Shown: positions 53,382 through 62,714 of the stretch, piece by piece | How positions within the stretch are numbered: position 1 is the first letter of the stretch | How the letters are laid out: every line of letters begins with the position of its first letter | Assembly (NCBI GenBank): GCA_964539665.1 | Contig: CAZIKB010000002.1 | Span: forward strand, 80,132-144,131 | Length of the DNA: 64,000 nucleotides | DNA from: CAZIKB01 sp964539665 | GTDB taxonomy: Bacteria > Zhuqueibacterota > Zhuqueibacteria > Oceanimicrobiales > Oceanimicrobiaceae | Reading direction: 5' to 3' | Notes under the pieces: model-generated | Databases searched by the model: none | What the model saw: only the letters and a program-made list of their open reading frames with translations | What the model was told of the DNA's origin: nothing | Position numbers and translations under genes: made by a program

Positions 53382-54872
53382 ATGGGATCAGATATATTTG
53401 TTGGTGGAAATTCAAGCATTAACAGGTACATTAAAACATTACTTTCGCTTGAAGCTCAACCTCGACATGATCTGGAAGATAAAAAAACTGTATTGAATCG
53501 AAGAAGTGCAGTTTTAACCGATTTAGACTCCAAGTTATCATCTTTGAATTCTCTTGCGGAACGGTTAACAGACCCACTTACAAATTACTTTGCAGCCAAA
53601 ACAACGTCTACGAGTGACGCGGATTTAATCACCGCTACGGCTGGTTCCACGGCATTAGCTGGAAACCATGATGTCACGATTACAAGATTAGCAAGTGCAG
53701 ATACTCGAGTTTCAAAGCAGTACACCAAAACAGCCACGGATTTAAATACATTTTTTAATACAAACGGATCTCAGACTTTCCAAATAGACGTGGCCCATCC
53801 AACTACAGCCGATAGCACTAACAGAGAGACTATTTCTGTTACCATAAATTCCAGTGGTGCAACTAACGATGACGTACTTGACGACATCGTCCTGGCGGTT
53901 AACGAAGCCATGAGTGTTGCAGTAACAGCGGGGACTATTGATGCAGATGAAAAAACTACTGCCTCGGTAGTGCACGAAACAGACGGAACCAGCCGACTCA
54001 TTTTCAAAAGCGGTCAATCTGGATATACCTATCGCCAGACTTTCACTGATTCAGGGAACTCACTGCTCTCAACTCTGGAAATAAGTAACAATGTACTGTC
54101 GTCTGGTACTTCTGGTGGCTATATTACTGCGATTGGAACAAGTGCTTCCGACAGCAGTCTTAATTCGCAGCTACAAGTTGATGGATTAACTTTTTATCGC
54201 GACAGCAACAGTATTACTGACATTCTGGATGGAGTTACTCTGAACATATTGAATACCACGGCTTCTACAGAAACGGTTCAAGTTACTGGAGATACTGCCG
54301 CTGTAAAAAAAGAAATTGATGACATACTTAGTTCCTACAATGACGTTATAAAGTACATCCGCGAGAAAATCAACACAGATCCGGACACGTATAACCGTGG
54401 GGTGCTGGCTGGAGATTCCCAATACAGAAATTTACGCTCGACATTGAGAAGTATAATGACTGGTCAGGTTACGAGTGCAAATTCCGGAAATCCTAACTAT
54501 CTATTTGAAATCGGAATTACAGCAGCATCAGATGGTACCTTAAGCATATCCGATAGTGAAGAGTTTGAAGATGCGTTGCTCGCGAGTTCATCTGCCATTG
54601 CAGATTTATTTAATTCGGCAAATGGGGTGGCGACCCAGCTTAAGACAGAACTTGATACTTTCATTAAGGTTGGAGGCTTGATAAAAGATGGCAAAGACAG
54701 CGTTGCAAATCGTATTAAGAATATTGATGGGCACATTAAAAGATTCGATGAAAGAGCAGCCAGAAGAGAACTCCAACTTCGAACAGAATTCGCTAAAATG
54801 CAGCAAATGTCTGTTTTATTGGGAGGACAATTTGCTGCGTTTCAAAGTTTTATATCATCAATTGGAATCTAA
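53382..54872 (+). CDS. fliD: Flagellar hook-associated protein 2 (filament cap) FliD
   Basis: This 496-residue protein has FliD features: an N-terminal coiled-coil segment (DLEDKKTVLNRRSAVLTDLD), the ATAGSTALAGNHDVTITRLA region, and the C-terminal helical part ending FQSFISSIGI. The length fits FliD (about 450-650). FliD caps the growing filament and helps flagellin fold after export. It follows the second fliS-like gene with a short gap. There is no signal peptide, as expected for a substrate of the flagellar export system. Confidence 0.9.
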   Translation: MGSDIFVGGNSSINRYIKTLLSLEAQPRHDLEDKKTVLNRRSAVLTDLDSKLSSLNSLAERLTDPLTNYFAAKTTSTSDADLITATAGSTALAGNHDVTITRLASADTRVSKQYTKTATDLNTFFNTNGSQTFQIDVAHPTTADSTNRETISVTINSSGATNDDVLDDIVLAVNEAMSVAVTAGTIDADEKTTASVVHETDGTSRLIFKSGQSGYTYRQTFTDSGNSLLSTLEISNNVLSSGTSGGYITAIGTSASDSSLNSQLQVDGLTFYRDSNSITDILDGVTLNILNTTASTETVQVTGDTAAVKKEIDDILSSYNDVIKYIREKINTDPDTYNRGVLAGDSQYRNLRSTLRSIMTGQVTSANSGNPNYLFEIGITAASDGTLSISDSEEFEDALLASSSAIADLFNSANGVATQLKTELDTFIKVGGLIKDGKDSVANRIKNIDGHIKRFDERAARRELQLRTEFAKMQQMSVLLGGQFAAFQSFISSIGI

Positions 54873-54930
54873 ATAGATTAAAATAATAATGAAAAGGTTT
54901 CACATTTTAAATCAAAACTGCATATAGAAA

Positions 54931-55308
54931 ATGTATAGTCAACTTGTTAAATTAAAAATAATCACCGAGGAAGTGAGTCAATTATTAGGTAATGGGGATA
55001 TGGAGAACACCCTGGAAAAATTAAAACAAAGAGATAAAATTATTGCCAATTTGAAAGAAAACAGTAAAAAGTTGAATGTATTGAATGAAGTTAATGCCAG
55101 TCACAATAAAATGAATAGAGAATATTTTGGATCAATTACCAGTTCAATAATCAAATTAGACCAAGAAAATGCCGAGATGCTAAAAACAAGAATGGACAAC
55201 ACATATAAATCACTCTGTGACTTAATTAAAGAAAAACAAAATGTCAAGAATTTTAAAGCCATTTCAACACTGGACAATAAACAAATTGTAGATATTTTAA
55301 ACTATTGA
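54931..55308 (+). CDS. FliT/FlgN-like flagellar export chaperone (hypothetical)
   Basis: This 125-residue protein is almost wholly helical and charged, with coiled-coil character (ENTLEKLKQRDKIIANLKEN). It has no signal peptide. Position directly after fliD and before flgM, together with the size, fits a FliT- or FlgN-type chaperone for FliD or for the hook-associated proteins. Sequence alone does not settle the family. There is no clear ribosome site before the ATG. Confidence 0.6.
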   Translation: MYSQLVKLKIITEEVSQLLGNGDMENTLEKLKQRDKIIANLKENSKKLNVLNEVNASHNKMNREYFGSITSSIIKLDQENAEMLKTRMDNTYKSLCDLIKEKQNVKNFKAISTLDNKQIVDILNY

Positions 55309-55339
55309 CTTTTATAACATAAACAAGTAAGGTTCACAA

Positions 55340-55684
55340 ATGAACATTAAGAATTTAATTGGGTTCGGACCTACTGCTAAGATTGAACAACAATCAAATG
55401 AGGAAGTCCGAATAACAAAGGCACAAAAGGATAAGTCCTCCGAGGCAGCAAATACTAAAAAAGGTGACCTGGTTCAGATTTCTGAGGAAGCTAAAGAACT
55501 TCAAAACTCTAATAACGAAATTCTTTTTGCTAAAGAACTGCTTTCCAAGTTGCCATCGGTTCGTGCGCACGTGATTTATGAAGCGCTGGCAAAAATTAAA
55601 GCTGGATTTTATACAAGTGAAGAAGTTATTGAAGAGGCCGCAACCAAATTACTGGACAGCAGTGAATTTAAAGATTTGATTTAG
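55340..55684 (+). CDS. flgM: Anti-sigma-28 factor FlgM
   Basis: This 114-residue protein has the FlgM C-terminal region: GDLVQISEEAKELQ near residue 47, then the helices ending KIKAGFYTSEEVIEEAATKLL, which bind sigma-28 (FliA). The N-terminal half is low-complexity and probably disordered, as in other FlgM proteins. FlgM holds sigma-28 until the hook is finished and is then exported. AAGG precedes the ATG. It is the last gene before a 324-base gap. Confidence 0.85.
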   Translation: MNIKNLIGFGPTAKIEQQSNEEVRITKAQKDKSSEAANTKKGDLVQISEEAKELQNSNNEILFAKELLSKLPSVRAHVIYEALAKIKAGFYTSEEVIEEAATKLLDSSEFKDLI

Positions 55685-56008
55685 GGCAAAGATTATACTG
55701 GCATGAATGGTAAATATAACATATACTTACAAACTACGTGAAATTATATGGTTTGTACAATACATAAGAACAATCATTTCACTCCTTTTTTACCATCCTT
55801 TTCATTCTGACCGTAACTACTAAATGTCAAACTACGCTAAAGAAAGAAGCCATCCTGACGATGTTAGTTAAGATGATTCTTATACCCAGGAAGGACCATA
55901 CACTTCAATTTTATCCAGAACAAAAAAGTCTTCCAGGGATTGACAGTTAACTATCTGATTTACAGCTATATTATCCATAAATACAATTTCTTTAAATACC
56001 CTGAATAA
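55685..56008. other. Intergenic region between flgM and cheA
   Basis: A non-coding stretch of 324 bases with no open frame of note. It holds one candidate sigma-28-type promoter (55838-55864, listed separately). The A/T-rich sequence just before the cheA start has no clear ribosome site. Confidence 0.6.
55838..55864 (+). promoter_or_regulatory. Candidate sigma-28 promoter for the chemotaxis genes
   Basis: TAAAGAAA at 55838-55845 and GACGATGT at 55857-55864 are separated by exactly 11 bases. The enteric sigma-28 pattern is TAAAGTTT-N11-GCCGATAA; the -35 agrees at the first 5 positions and the -10 at 5 of 8. It lies about 145 bases before cheA. The presence of flgM next door makes sigma-28 control plausible. 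Confidence 0.35.
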
Positions 56009-58408
56009 TTGCATGTGAATAAACCAGATTTAGACCAGCAGGAACTCTTACTTGCATTTGTAGAAGAAGGGCTTGAATTACTGGATGAGGTTGAGCCTCT
56101 ATTAATTGAACTCGAGTCAAAGTCAAACGAGTCAGGTGAAGTTGATATTGAATCCTTAAATACTATATTCCGTCTTTTTCATTCATTAAAAGGAGGAGCC
56201 GGATTCCTTAATCTTAACAATGTAGGCAAAGTTACCCATGAAGCGGAGACCCTTCTCGACATTTTCAGAAAAGGCAAGGGGAAAATTATAAGCGACCACA
56301 TTGATTTACTTAACCGAACATGTGACTTTATTCGTAAACTCCTTGTGAATATTGAATCAAAATTCACTGACTCTGGTTTTGAAGATGAAGCAGAGGAAAT
56401 TAAAAGGGACTTGTCAAAACTTATTGTCACTATTACACACGATGCTTTGGAAAACCAAAGTAGAGAGGGTATTACCCGGAAAGAATCTATTGAGAATGAT
56501 TTACATGCAAACGACACCTCAAGCGATGAGGATATCCAACAATCTTCTTCTGATGAGTCACAGAACCAACCTGAATCAGTAGGGAATAAAAACAGTCTTC
56601 AACTTGTAATCACACCCGAAATGATTAAGCAATTCACCGCTGAATCAGAGGATCTTCTCGCAGCGGCAGAAGAGGCTTTATTAAATTTGGAAAAAGATCC
56701 CGCCAATGAAGAATTCATTGGTCAAGCATTTCGAAGTTTACATAGTTTTAAAGGGAATGCTGGATTTTTAGGATACAGCGACCTGGAGCAGCTAAGTCAT
56801 GAAGCAGAAACTGTTCTTGATAAAATCAGGTGTGGTGAAATTTCCTCAAACAGTCAGATGTTATCATTATTATTGGATTTTCTCGATTTTCTTCGCGAGG
56901 GTGTTACCAAAATAAACAATGGTAAAGCGCCCACGATAGCCAGTATTTCAGGGCTGATCAGCTTAATTCAGGATTCGGTTATTAAAATTGCGAAAAACAA
57001 TAAAAAGAAAAACGCCACCCAAAAAGCAACTGAAATCCAGGATAAAAGATCAAAAACAACTGAAAAAATAAAACAAAAAGATACTCAGTCAACTGTACCA
57101 CGCTCCGATAAAGAGCCAGTCAAAAGTTCGGCAAAAAAGAAAATTGGTGGGACTAAATCAACTCAAAATGCAACCGTGCCAACAATAAGCCGTTCTCAGC
57201 GCCAGTCAGTAAGGGTAGATGTCGAAAAGCTTGACGTTTTGCTGAATTTAGTAGGCGAGCTGGTAATTGCTGAGGCAATGGTCTCACAGAATCCGGATAT
57301 TAAAGAACTGGATATTTCGCTTGACCGTTTTGAGAAGTCGAGTATGCACCTTAATAAAATTACCCGTGATCTTCAAGATGTTTCTACTTCTATCAGGATG
57401 ATTCCATTGGTTGGAACCTTTCGAAGAATGATTCGGCTAGTGCGTGACCTGGCACACAAAACTGATAAAAAAATTGAGCTCATAATTAATGGCGAAGAAA
57501 CCGAAGTAGATAAGACAGTTATAGAAAAAATCACTGATCCACTTGTACATATAATCCGCAATTCCATAGACCATGGAATTGGGTCTCCAGAAATTCGGAA
57601 AAAACAAAATAAATCCAAAACCGGGCATATCAATCTTGACGCCAAATATGTAGGCGGTGAAGTCTGGATTAGTATCAAAGATGATGGTATGGGTTTAAAC
57701 CGGCAGAGAATTCTAAAAAAAGCAATCGACCGTGGATTGGTTGATGATAGTAATGCGGACATGAGTGATGAGGATGTCTGGAAACTGGTTTTCACTCCTG
57801 GCTTTTCAACTGCCGAGCAAGTCACAGATGTTTCAGGACGCGGTGTAGGGATGGATGTGGTGAGAAGAAATATTGAAAATATACGCGGAAAAGTAGAAAT
57901 CCGAAGTGAGCCGGGAAAAGGCACAGAAGTTATTTTGAAAATACCGCTTACTTTGGCCATTATTGACGGCATGATCATAAGAGTAGGTCAGAACCTCTAC
58001 ACTATTCCTATTGTAGCCATTAATGAAACATTCAGGTTAAACGAAAAACAAATAACTACAACCATGGATGGTAAAGAAATTATTCATGTACGTGGTAATT
58101 TATTGCCAGTAATCCGGCTACACGACTTTTTCAATATAAACACCGATTGCCAGGAGTTACAAGATGGTATTATTATGATTGTCGAAAATGCAGAAAAAAT
58201 GTTTGGTATTTTTGTGGACGAAATTATCGGGCAACAACAAATTGTGATCAAAGGACTTTCAGAATATATCGGCGCTATGCGAGGTTTTTCAGGATGCACT
58301 ATTCTTGGCGATGGCAATGTAAGTTTAATTATTGACATCGCAGGTCTTTCAAAGTTAACCGAAACAACAGATAAATTGATTGATGAATACTCAAAAATGG
58401 AATCTTAA
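56009..58408 (+). CDS. cheA: Chemotaxis histidine kinase CheA with two Hpt domains
   Basis: This protein is about 799 residues. The start is TTG 56009 or GTG 56015; a stop lies just upstream of both and neither has a clear ribosome site. It has two phosphotransfer domains: H58 in FHSLKGGAGF and H245 in LHSFKGNAGF. A Lys/Thr-rich linker (about 330-390) leads to the dimerisation helices, then an HATPase with the N-box RNSIDHGI, DDGMGL and GRGVGMDVV, and a C-terminal CheW-like domain. CheA passes signals from MCPs to CheY or CheB. No cheY or cheB is in view. Confidence 0.92.
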   Translation: MHVNKPDLDQQELLLAFVEEGLELLDEVEPLLIELESKSNESGEVDIESLNTIFRLFHSLKGGAGFLNLNNVGKVTHEAETLLDIFRKGKGKIISDHIDLLNRTCDFIRKLLVNIESKFTDSGFEDEAEEIKRDLSKLIVTITHDALENQSREGITRKESIENDLHANDTSSDEDIQQSSSDESQNQPESVGNKNSLQLVITPEMIKQFTAESEDLLAAAEEALLNLEKDPANEEFIGQAFRSLHSFKGNAGFLGYSDLEQLSHEAETVLDKIRCGEISSNSQMLSLLLDFLDFLREGVTKINNGKAPTIASISGLISLIQDSVIKIAKNNKKKNATQKATEIQDKRSKTTEKIKQKDTQSTVPRSDKEPVKSSAKKKIGGTKSTQNATVPTISRSQRQSVRVDVEKLDVLLNLVGELVIAEAMVSQNPDIKELDISLDRFEKSSMHLNKITRDLQDVSTSIRMIPLVGTFRRMIRLVRDLAHKTDKKIELIINGEETEVDKTVIEKITDPLVHIIRNSIDHGIGSPEIRKKQNKSKTGHINLDAKYVGGEVWISIKDDGMGLNRQRILKKAIDRGLVDDSNADMSDEDVWKLVFTPGFSTAEQVTDVSGRGVGMDVVRRNIENIRGKVEIRSEPGKGTEVILKIPLTLAIIDGMIIRVGQNLYTIPIVAINETFRLNEKQITTTMDGKEIIHVRGNLLPVIRLHDFFNINTDCQELQDGIIMIVENAEKMFGIFVDEIIGQQQIVIKGLSEYIGAMRGFSGCTILGDGNVSLIIDIAGLSKLTETTDKLIDEYSKMES

Positions 58409-58517
58409 TCTGGTTATGGGTCCATAATTATAACATTAAGGTGTAAGTTACATTAGGGAGTTAATTTTTTAATCAGATACTAAACAGAAAAATAATGAAC
58501 CAAAATCAGGTGCAATC

Positions 58518-59033
58518 ATGCCTTTAGATGAAGATTTAAAATCAGATCTCCTGGTAGGGGAAAATAATGAAGACACCCAACAGGGAAAATATCTTACTTT
58601 TAATCTTGGTAAAGAAGAATATGGAATCGAGATCCGACATGTTACAGAAATAATTGGCATTCAGAACATCACTGAATTGCCAAATGTGCCATATTTTGTT
58701 AAGGGTGTCATTAACCTGCGTGGTAAAGTTGTACCTGTAATTGATATTAGATTACGGTTCAGCTTTGAAGAACGCGAATACAATGAAAGAACCAGCATCA
58801 TAGTTGTAAATATAAATCAACTGGCTGTAGGTATAATTGTGGACACGGTAACTGAAGTGTTGGATATAACTGAAGACAATATTGAACCACCGCCAAACAT
58901 GAATAGTGGCACGTCGAATCGCTATATTAAAGCTTTTGGAAAAGTTGGAAGTGATGTTAAAATATTGCTTGATACAGAAAAGCTGCTTTTTGAAAACGAA
59001 GCTAATCAGATTGCAGAAATGATTGAAACTTAA
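58518..59033 (+). CDS. cheW: Chemotaxis coupling protein CheW
   Basis: This 171-residue protein is a single CheW domain: LTFNLGKEEYGIEIRHVTEI near 30, VKGVINLRGKVVPVIDIR near 62 and VGIIVDTVTEVLDI near 107. CheW links MCPs to CheA. The first 25 residues are an acidic extension. It is 109 bases downstream of cheA and upstream of the MCPs, forming a compact signalling locus. Confidence 0.92.
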   Translation: MPLDEDLKSDLLVGENNEDTQQGKYLTFNLGKEEYGIEIRHVTEIIGIQNITELPNVPYFVKGVINLRGKVVPVIDIRLRFSFEEREYNERTSIIVVNINQLAVGIIVDTVTEVLDITEDNIEPPPNMNSGTSNRYIKAFGKVGSDVKILLDTEKLLFENEANQIAEMIET

Positions 59034-59136
59034 TCATAAATAACTAATAGATGAAAAATGAACTTCAGAATTTATCTGTATTTGAATGCTCTTACATATT
59101 AATCATCTTTTAACAAAACAATCAAGGATAATGTAA

Positions 59137-59676
59137 ATGAAAAAATTTATATTAATTCTATCAGGAATTATACTCATTTATTCAAACATTATACTCTATG
59201 CTAAAGAACCCTCCTTTACCCAGCTATTTTATGTTACAAGACAAATATTTCCGGAAGCTGAAGAACTTATAATTTTTCTGTCTAACGAGCAACTATCAGC
59301 AGCAAAAACCAAAATAAACCGAGCTTCTGCTCAAAGCAAATTCAAATCCAAAGTTTATATAATAGAAAATTCTACAATGATTGGTCAAAGCGTCCAAAAG
59401 CTGCCAAAACAAAGCATATTATTAATTATGAGCTCAGATGTGTTGATGAAAAATTCAAACAAATTGTATATTTTATCAAAATGCAAAGAAAAGCAAATAG
59501 CCATAATATCACCTACCAGAGAGTATTCAGAATCGGGCGCTCTGGTTGGAATAATTTCAAATGCTGAAAATAATAAACTGGACTTAGTTCTTAATCTAAA
59601 ACATAATGAACAGTTTAAGTCAAAATTTACCGCTGAATTAATTCAAAAATTAGATATTCAAGAAGTTATCCAGTAA
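59137..59676 (+). CDS. Secreted hypothetical protein (YfiR- or substrate-binding-like)
   Basis: This 179-residue protein has an N-terminal signal peptide (about residues 1-22, hydrophobic, ending LYAKEP). The mature part alternates strands and helices and carries SGALVGIISNAENNKLDLV near the end. This resembles the C-terminal region of YfiR-type periplasmic proteins and of small ABC substrate-binding proteins. I cannot choose between them. It lies between cheW and an MCP, so a periplasmic ligand-binding or signalling role that feeds the receptor is possible (inference). AAGGATAATGT precedes the ATG. Confidence 0.6.
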   Translation: MKKFILILSGIILIYSNIILYAKEPSFTQLFYVTRQIFPEAEELIIFLSNEQLSAAKTKINRASAQSKFKSKVYIIENSTMIGQSVQKLPKQSILLIMSSDVLMKNSNKLYILSKCKEKQIAIISPTREYSESGALVGIISNAENNKLDLVLNLKHNEQFKSKFTAELIQKLDIQEVIQ

Positions 59677-59701
59677 CTTAAAAAATGGGAAGAATTGCTC
59701 A

Positions 59702-61897
59702 ATGAATTTTAAAACACTTAAATTAAAATCGAAACTGTCGATTGGTTTTACCCTGGCAATTGTACTAATAATGGTAGTAGTTGGCTTAATTGCGTCGCAA
59801 GTAACCAAAAGCTCACTAACTCGTAATTTAAAATCTTCACTTCACGTAATCAGCCAGATTGCAGCTAAAGCTGTGAAAGTAGGGCTGGAATTTGATGATA
59901 AAAATGAAGTCGCATCTGCAGTAAATGCTTTTACCAGTCAAGAACTTTTTTCATATATTAGTGTTACGGATAAAAATGGCAATAATTTCTACCTCTATCG
60001 GAAATCTGGATTCCCAGATATTCAAGCAAGCGGAAGCCATTCCATGGAAAAACTATCTAATGAAATGTTTAATGCTGTTCCCGTCGAATCCAATGGCACA
60101 CAAATTGGCACTGTGACTATTGGAATTTCTCTCGAAGAAAGGAACCGGGCTTTGAGTTCAGCCCGTAAAAGTATCGCTATAATTTCATTTGTCATGATTA
60201 TTATTTTCATATGTATCACGCTTTTCATTGCTAAAATGATCACGAAACCTATTCAGAAAATTTCAAAGATCGCTGTAGAATTGGAACGAGGAAACCTGAA
60301 TCAGGAAATTACTAATCAAAGCGGCGACGAGATAGGCCAACTCACGGAATCTTTCCGAAAAATGATTAATGCGCAACGTACCAAAGCCAATGTGGCCAAT
60401 GAGTTAGCTCAGGGAAATCTTGATGTGGATATTAAAGTGGTCTCAGAGCAGGATGTGTTAGGTGCTGCCATGGTTACTATGAAAGATAGTTTGAGGACCA
60501 TGCAGGCAGATTTGCAAAACACAATCCAATCTTTTAAAGCTGGCAATATAGATACACGATGCCATCCTAATAAAATGCACGGCGCCTATGCAGAGCTTTT
60601 GAAAGGAGTCAACGATTCATTAGACGCCGTCATTGAGCCATTATGGGAAGGAATCGATATTTTACAAGAATATTCAAAAGGAAATTTGCGGAGAGAGATG
60701 CGGGTACTCCCTGGAAAACAGATTGTCCTAACCGAAGGCTTGAACGGCATCAGGAATAATCTTCGCTCCCTGATTAAAGAAGGAGTAATGCTTGCGACTG
60801 CTGCAGACGAAGGGCGACTTAGTGTCACAGGAGATACTTCCAAGTTTGAAGGAGATTATTGCAAGATTATTCAAGGAATGAATAACACGGTTGAAAACAT
60901 CCTGAAACCAGTTAGAGAAGCAGTAGGTTGTCTGGAAAAGATGGCTAACGGAGACCTGACAGTTGCAATGACCGGGGACTATAAGGGTGACGATGCTATG
61001 ATGAAGGATGCCATGAATACAACATTGAAAGCTTTGAACGACACTCTCGGGCAAGTGGCGCTCACTGTTGAGCAGGTTTCAAGCGGCGCCCATCAAGTAT
61101 CTTATTCCAGCCACTCTCTTTCACAGGGTGCGACCGAGCAAGCCAGCTCCCTGGAAGAAGTTTCATCAACCATGACAGAACTGGGTTCGCAAACCAAACA
61201 AAACGCAGAAAATGCAATCCAGGCAAACCAGATAGCAACCACATCTCGCGATTCTGCAGATCAAGGCACCCAGCAAATGAAACAGATGTTAAGCGCTATG
61301 GCAGAGATCAACCAGGCTTCTCGTGATATTTCAAAAATCATCAAAGTCATCGACGAAATTGCTTTTCAAACAAATCTCCTGGCGTTGAATGCAGCAGTAG
61401 AAGCTGCGCGAGCCGGCGTTCACGGCAAAGGTTTTGCGGTGGTTGCAGAGGAAGTGCGCAACCTGGCCCAAAGAAGCGCTAAAGCAGCGAAAGAGACAAC
61501 CGAGCTCATTGAAGGTTCGGTTAAAAAAGTCGAAAATGGAACTAATATCGCCAATAAGACCGCTAAAGCCTTAAACGAAATTGTTGACGGCGTCACTAAA
61601 GTAACCGACCTGGTGGGTGAAATTGCCAGAGCTTCCAAAGATCAGGATCAGGGGATTCAACAAGTCAATCAAAGTCTTGGTGATATAGATCAGGTAACTC
61701 AATCAAATACCGCTGTTGCAGAAGAAAGTGCTTCCGCAGCCGAACTGCTATCCAAACAGGCAATGCAAGTTGAAAATATGTTGAACAAATTTAAGTTAAA
61801 AAAACAGAATGTTCGAACATCAGCAGAAGCGATGAAAATTTCCAAAGTAAACATCGTCGATGGTGTGATTGCAAAAGACGATCAGCAATTCGGGTGA
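59702..61897 (+). CDS. Methyl-accepting chemotaxis protein with multiple HAMP-type repeats
   Basis: This 731-residue receptor has a first membrane segment at about residues 13-32 and a periplasmic sensor of about 130 residues. A second segment lies at about 160-182 and is followed by HAMP (KPIQKISKIAVELERGNLN). At least two more HAMP-like units follow (NELAQGNLDVDI, EYSKGNLRREM, ADEGRLSVTGDTSKFEGDY). The signalling tip contains IAFQTNLLALNAAVEAARAG. There is no C-terminal CheR pentapeptide. GGGAAG precedes the ATG. The sensed ligand is unknown. Confidence 0.92.
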   Translation: MNFKTLKLKSKLSIGFTLAIVLIMVVVGLIASQVTKSSLTRNLKSSLHVISQIAAKAVKVGLEFDDKNEVASAVNAFTSQELFSYISVTDKNGNNFYLYRKSGFPDIQASGSHSMEKLSNEMFNAVPVESNGTQIGTVTIGISLEERNRALSSARKSIAIISFVMIIIFICITLFIAKMITKPIQKISKIAVELERGNLNQEITNQSGDEIGQLTESFRKMINAQRTKANVANELAQGNLDVDIKVVSEQDVLGAAMVTMKDSLRTMQADLQNTIQSFKAGNIDTRCHPNKMHGAYAELLKGVNDSLDAVIEPLWEGIDILQEYSKGNLRREMRVLPGKQIVLTEGLNGIRNNLRSLIKEGVMLATAADEGRLSVTGDTSKFEGDYCKIIQGMNNTVENILKPVREAVGCLEKMANGDLTVAMTGDYKGDDAMMKDAMNTTLKALNDTLGQVALTVEQVSSGAHQVSYSSHSLSQGATEQASSLEEVSSTMTELGSQTKQNAENAIQANQIATTSRDSADQGTQQMKQMLSAMAEINQASRDISKIIKVIDEIAFQTNLLALNAAVEAARAGVHGKGFAVVAEEVRNLAQRSAKAAKETTELIEGSVKKVENGTNIANKTAKALNEIVDGVTKVTDLVGEIARASKDQDQGIQQVNQSLGDIDQVTQSNTAVAEESASAAELLSKQAMQVENMLNKFKLKKQNVRTSAEAMKISKVNIVDGVIAKDDQQFG

Positions 61898-62440
61898 CGC
61901 GAAAGAAAATCAATATCAATAGCATTCCTCTGGCTCCTGGTGTTATTTAATTATTCTTGTACAAAATACCAGGATATTATTTGTAATACAAAAGTGGCGT
62001 CTGAGCTCGAGTTCAGTTTCTATTATTTACTCACATAATCCGCTCTCATCACCACTTACTCCATAAATCATCACTACTATAGCGCATTGAATAGGTAGCG
62101 CCCTGTTTGTTCCTCACTTTCCTTTAGATTTAGTAATAAATTAAATATTATCAAAACTTATTCCGATATTATTTTCATGTAATATGACCTTAATCAATTC
62201 TGATATTTTTTAACAACAAAAGCGAGGTAATTGCAAATTTTCTGATACCAGTTCATAGTTAGCTGGATGGGATTTAAACTATAAGTTTGGCCTTGGAGAT
62301 CACACAATAGGCATGTCCGGTTAATACTCTGGTGGGAAAACGACGTCAGATATCGGCGTGGGAGATGGCTCTCCCAGGACCGGCGTTTTGCGATGGATGG
62401 CCAGTGATAAATTCACGGTAATTGGTGGTTATTTCGAAAG
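61898..62440. other. Non-coding region between MCP genes
   Basis: This stretch of about 540 bases after the first MCP has no confident gene. It is A/T-rich. The last 100 bases have a short open frame in another phase (RTGVLRWMASDKF type) that I do not recognise. An imperfect hairpin CCTGGT...ACCAGG lies near 61939-61975. It may be what remains of the gene whose 3' end survives at 62441. Confidence 0.5.
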
Positions 62441-62692
62441 TCGAGTGAAGAAGGTCATTTGCAAAAAAGAGGTGATACTGCCAGGTTTGAAGGTGGTTAT
62501 CGGGAAATCATTCAGGGCATGAACGATACAATTGAAAATGCTACCCAGGCTGCTCAACTTAAACTCATGTTGAGCAAATTTAAGATTAAAAACGAAAATG
62601 CTCAAAGACCAGAATATCCAGTTCAGGAAGTAATAGAAGTCAATGATATTACAGAACCTGTCGAATATTCATATAAGAGAGCTGTACAATAA
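62441..62692 (+). pseudogene. Internally deleted remnant of a methyl-accepting chemotaxis protein
   Basis: The frame reads EEGHLQKRGDTARFEGGY then IIQGMNDTIENA, matching residues 370-400 of the intact MCP (EGRLSVTGDTSKFEGDY, IIQGMNNTVENI). It then jumps directly to TQAAQLKLMLSKFKIKNEN, matching the C-terminal tail from K685 (KQAMQVENMLNKFKLKKQN). About 285 residues, including the signalling tip, are lost and the 5' part is missing. A short expressed product from TTG 62459 cannot be excluded. Confidence 0.75.
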
Positions 62693-62714
62693 AAATATAT
62701 GGAGATTATCGCTC

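Noticed and set aside
53742..54017. Minus-strand frames within fliD
   Set aside because: Antisense to a clear fliD gene; composition explained by the sense codons.
57373..57978. A 201-codon minus-strand frame within cheA
   Set aside because: It is a shadow of the well-supported cheA frame and has no protein-like motif.
62330..62440. Short frame reading RTGVLRWMASDKF ahead of the MCP remnant
   Set aside because: No family recognised and no start signal; kept only as a note in the gap entry.
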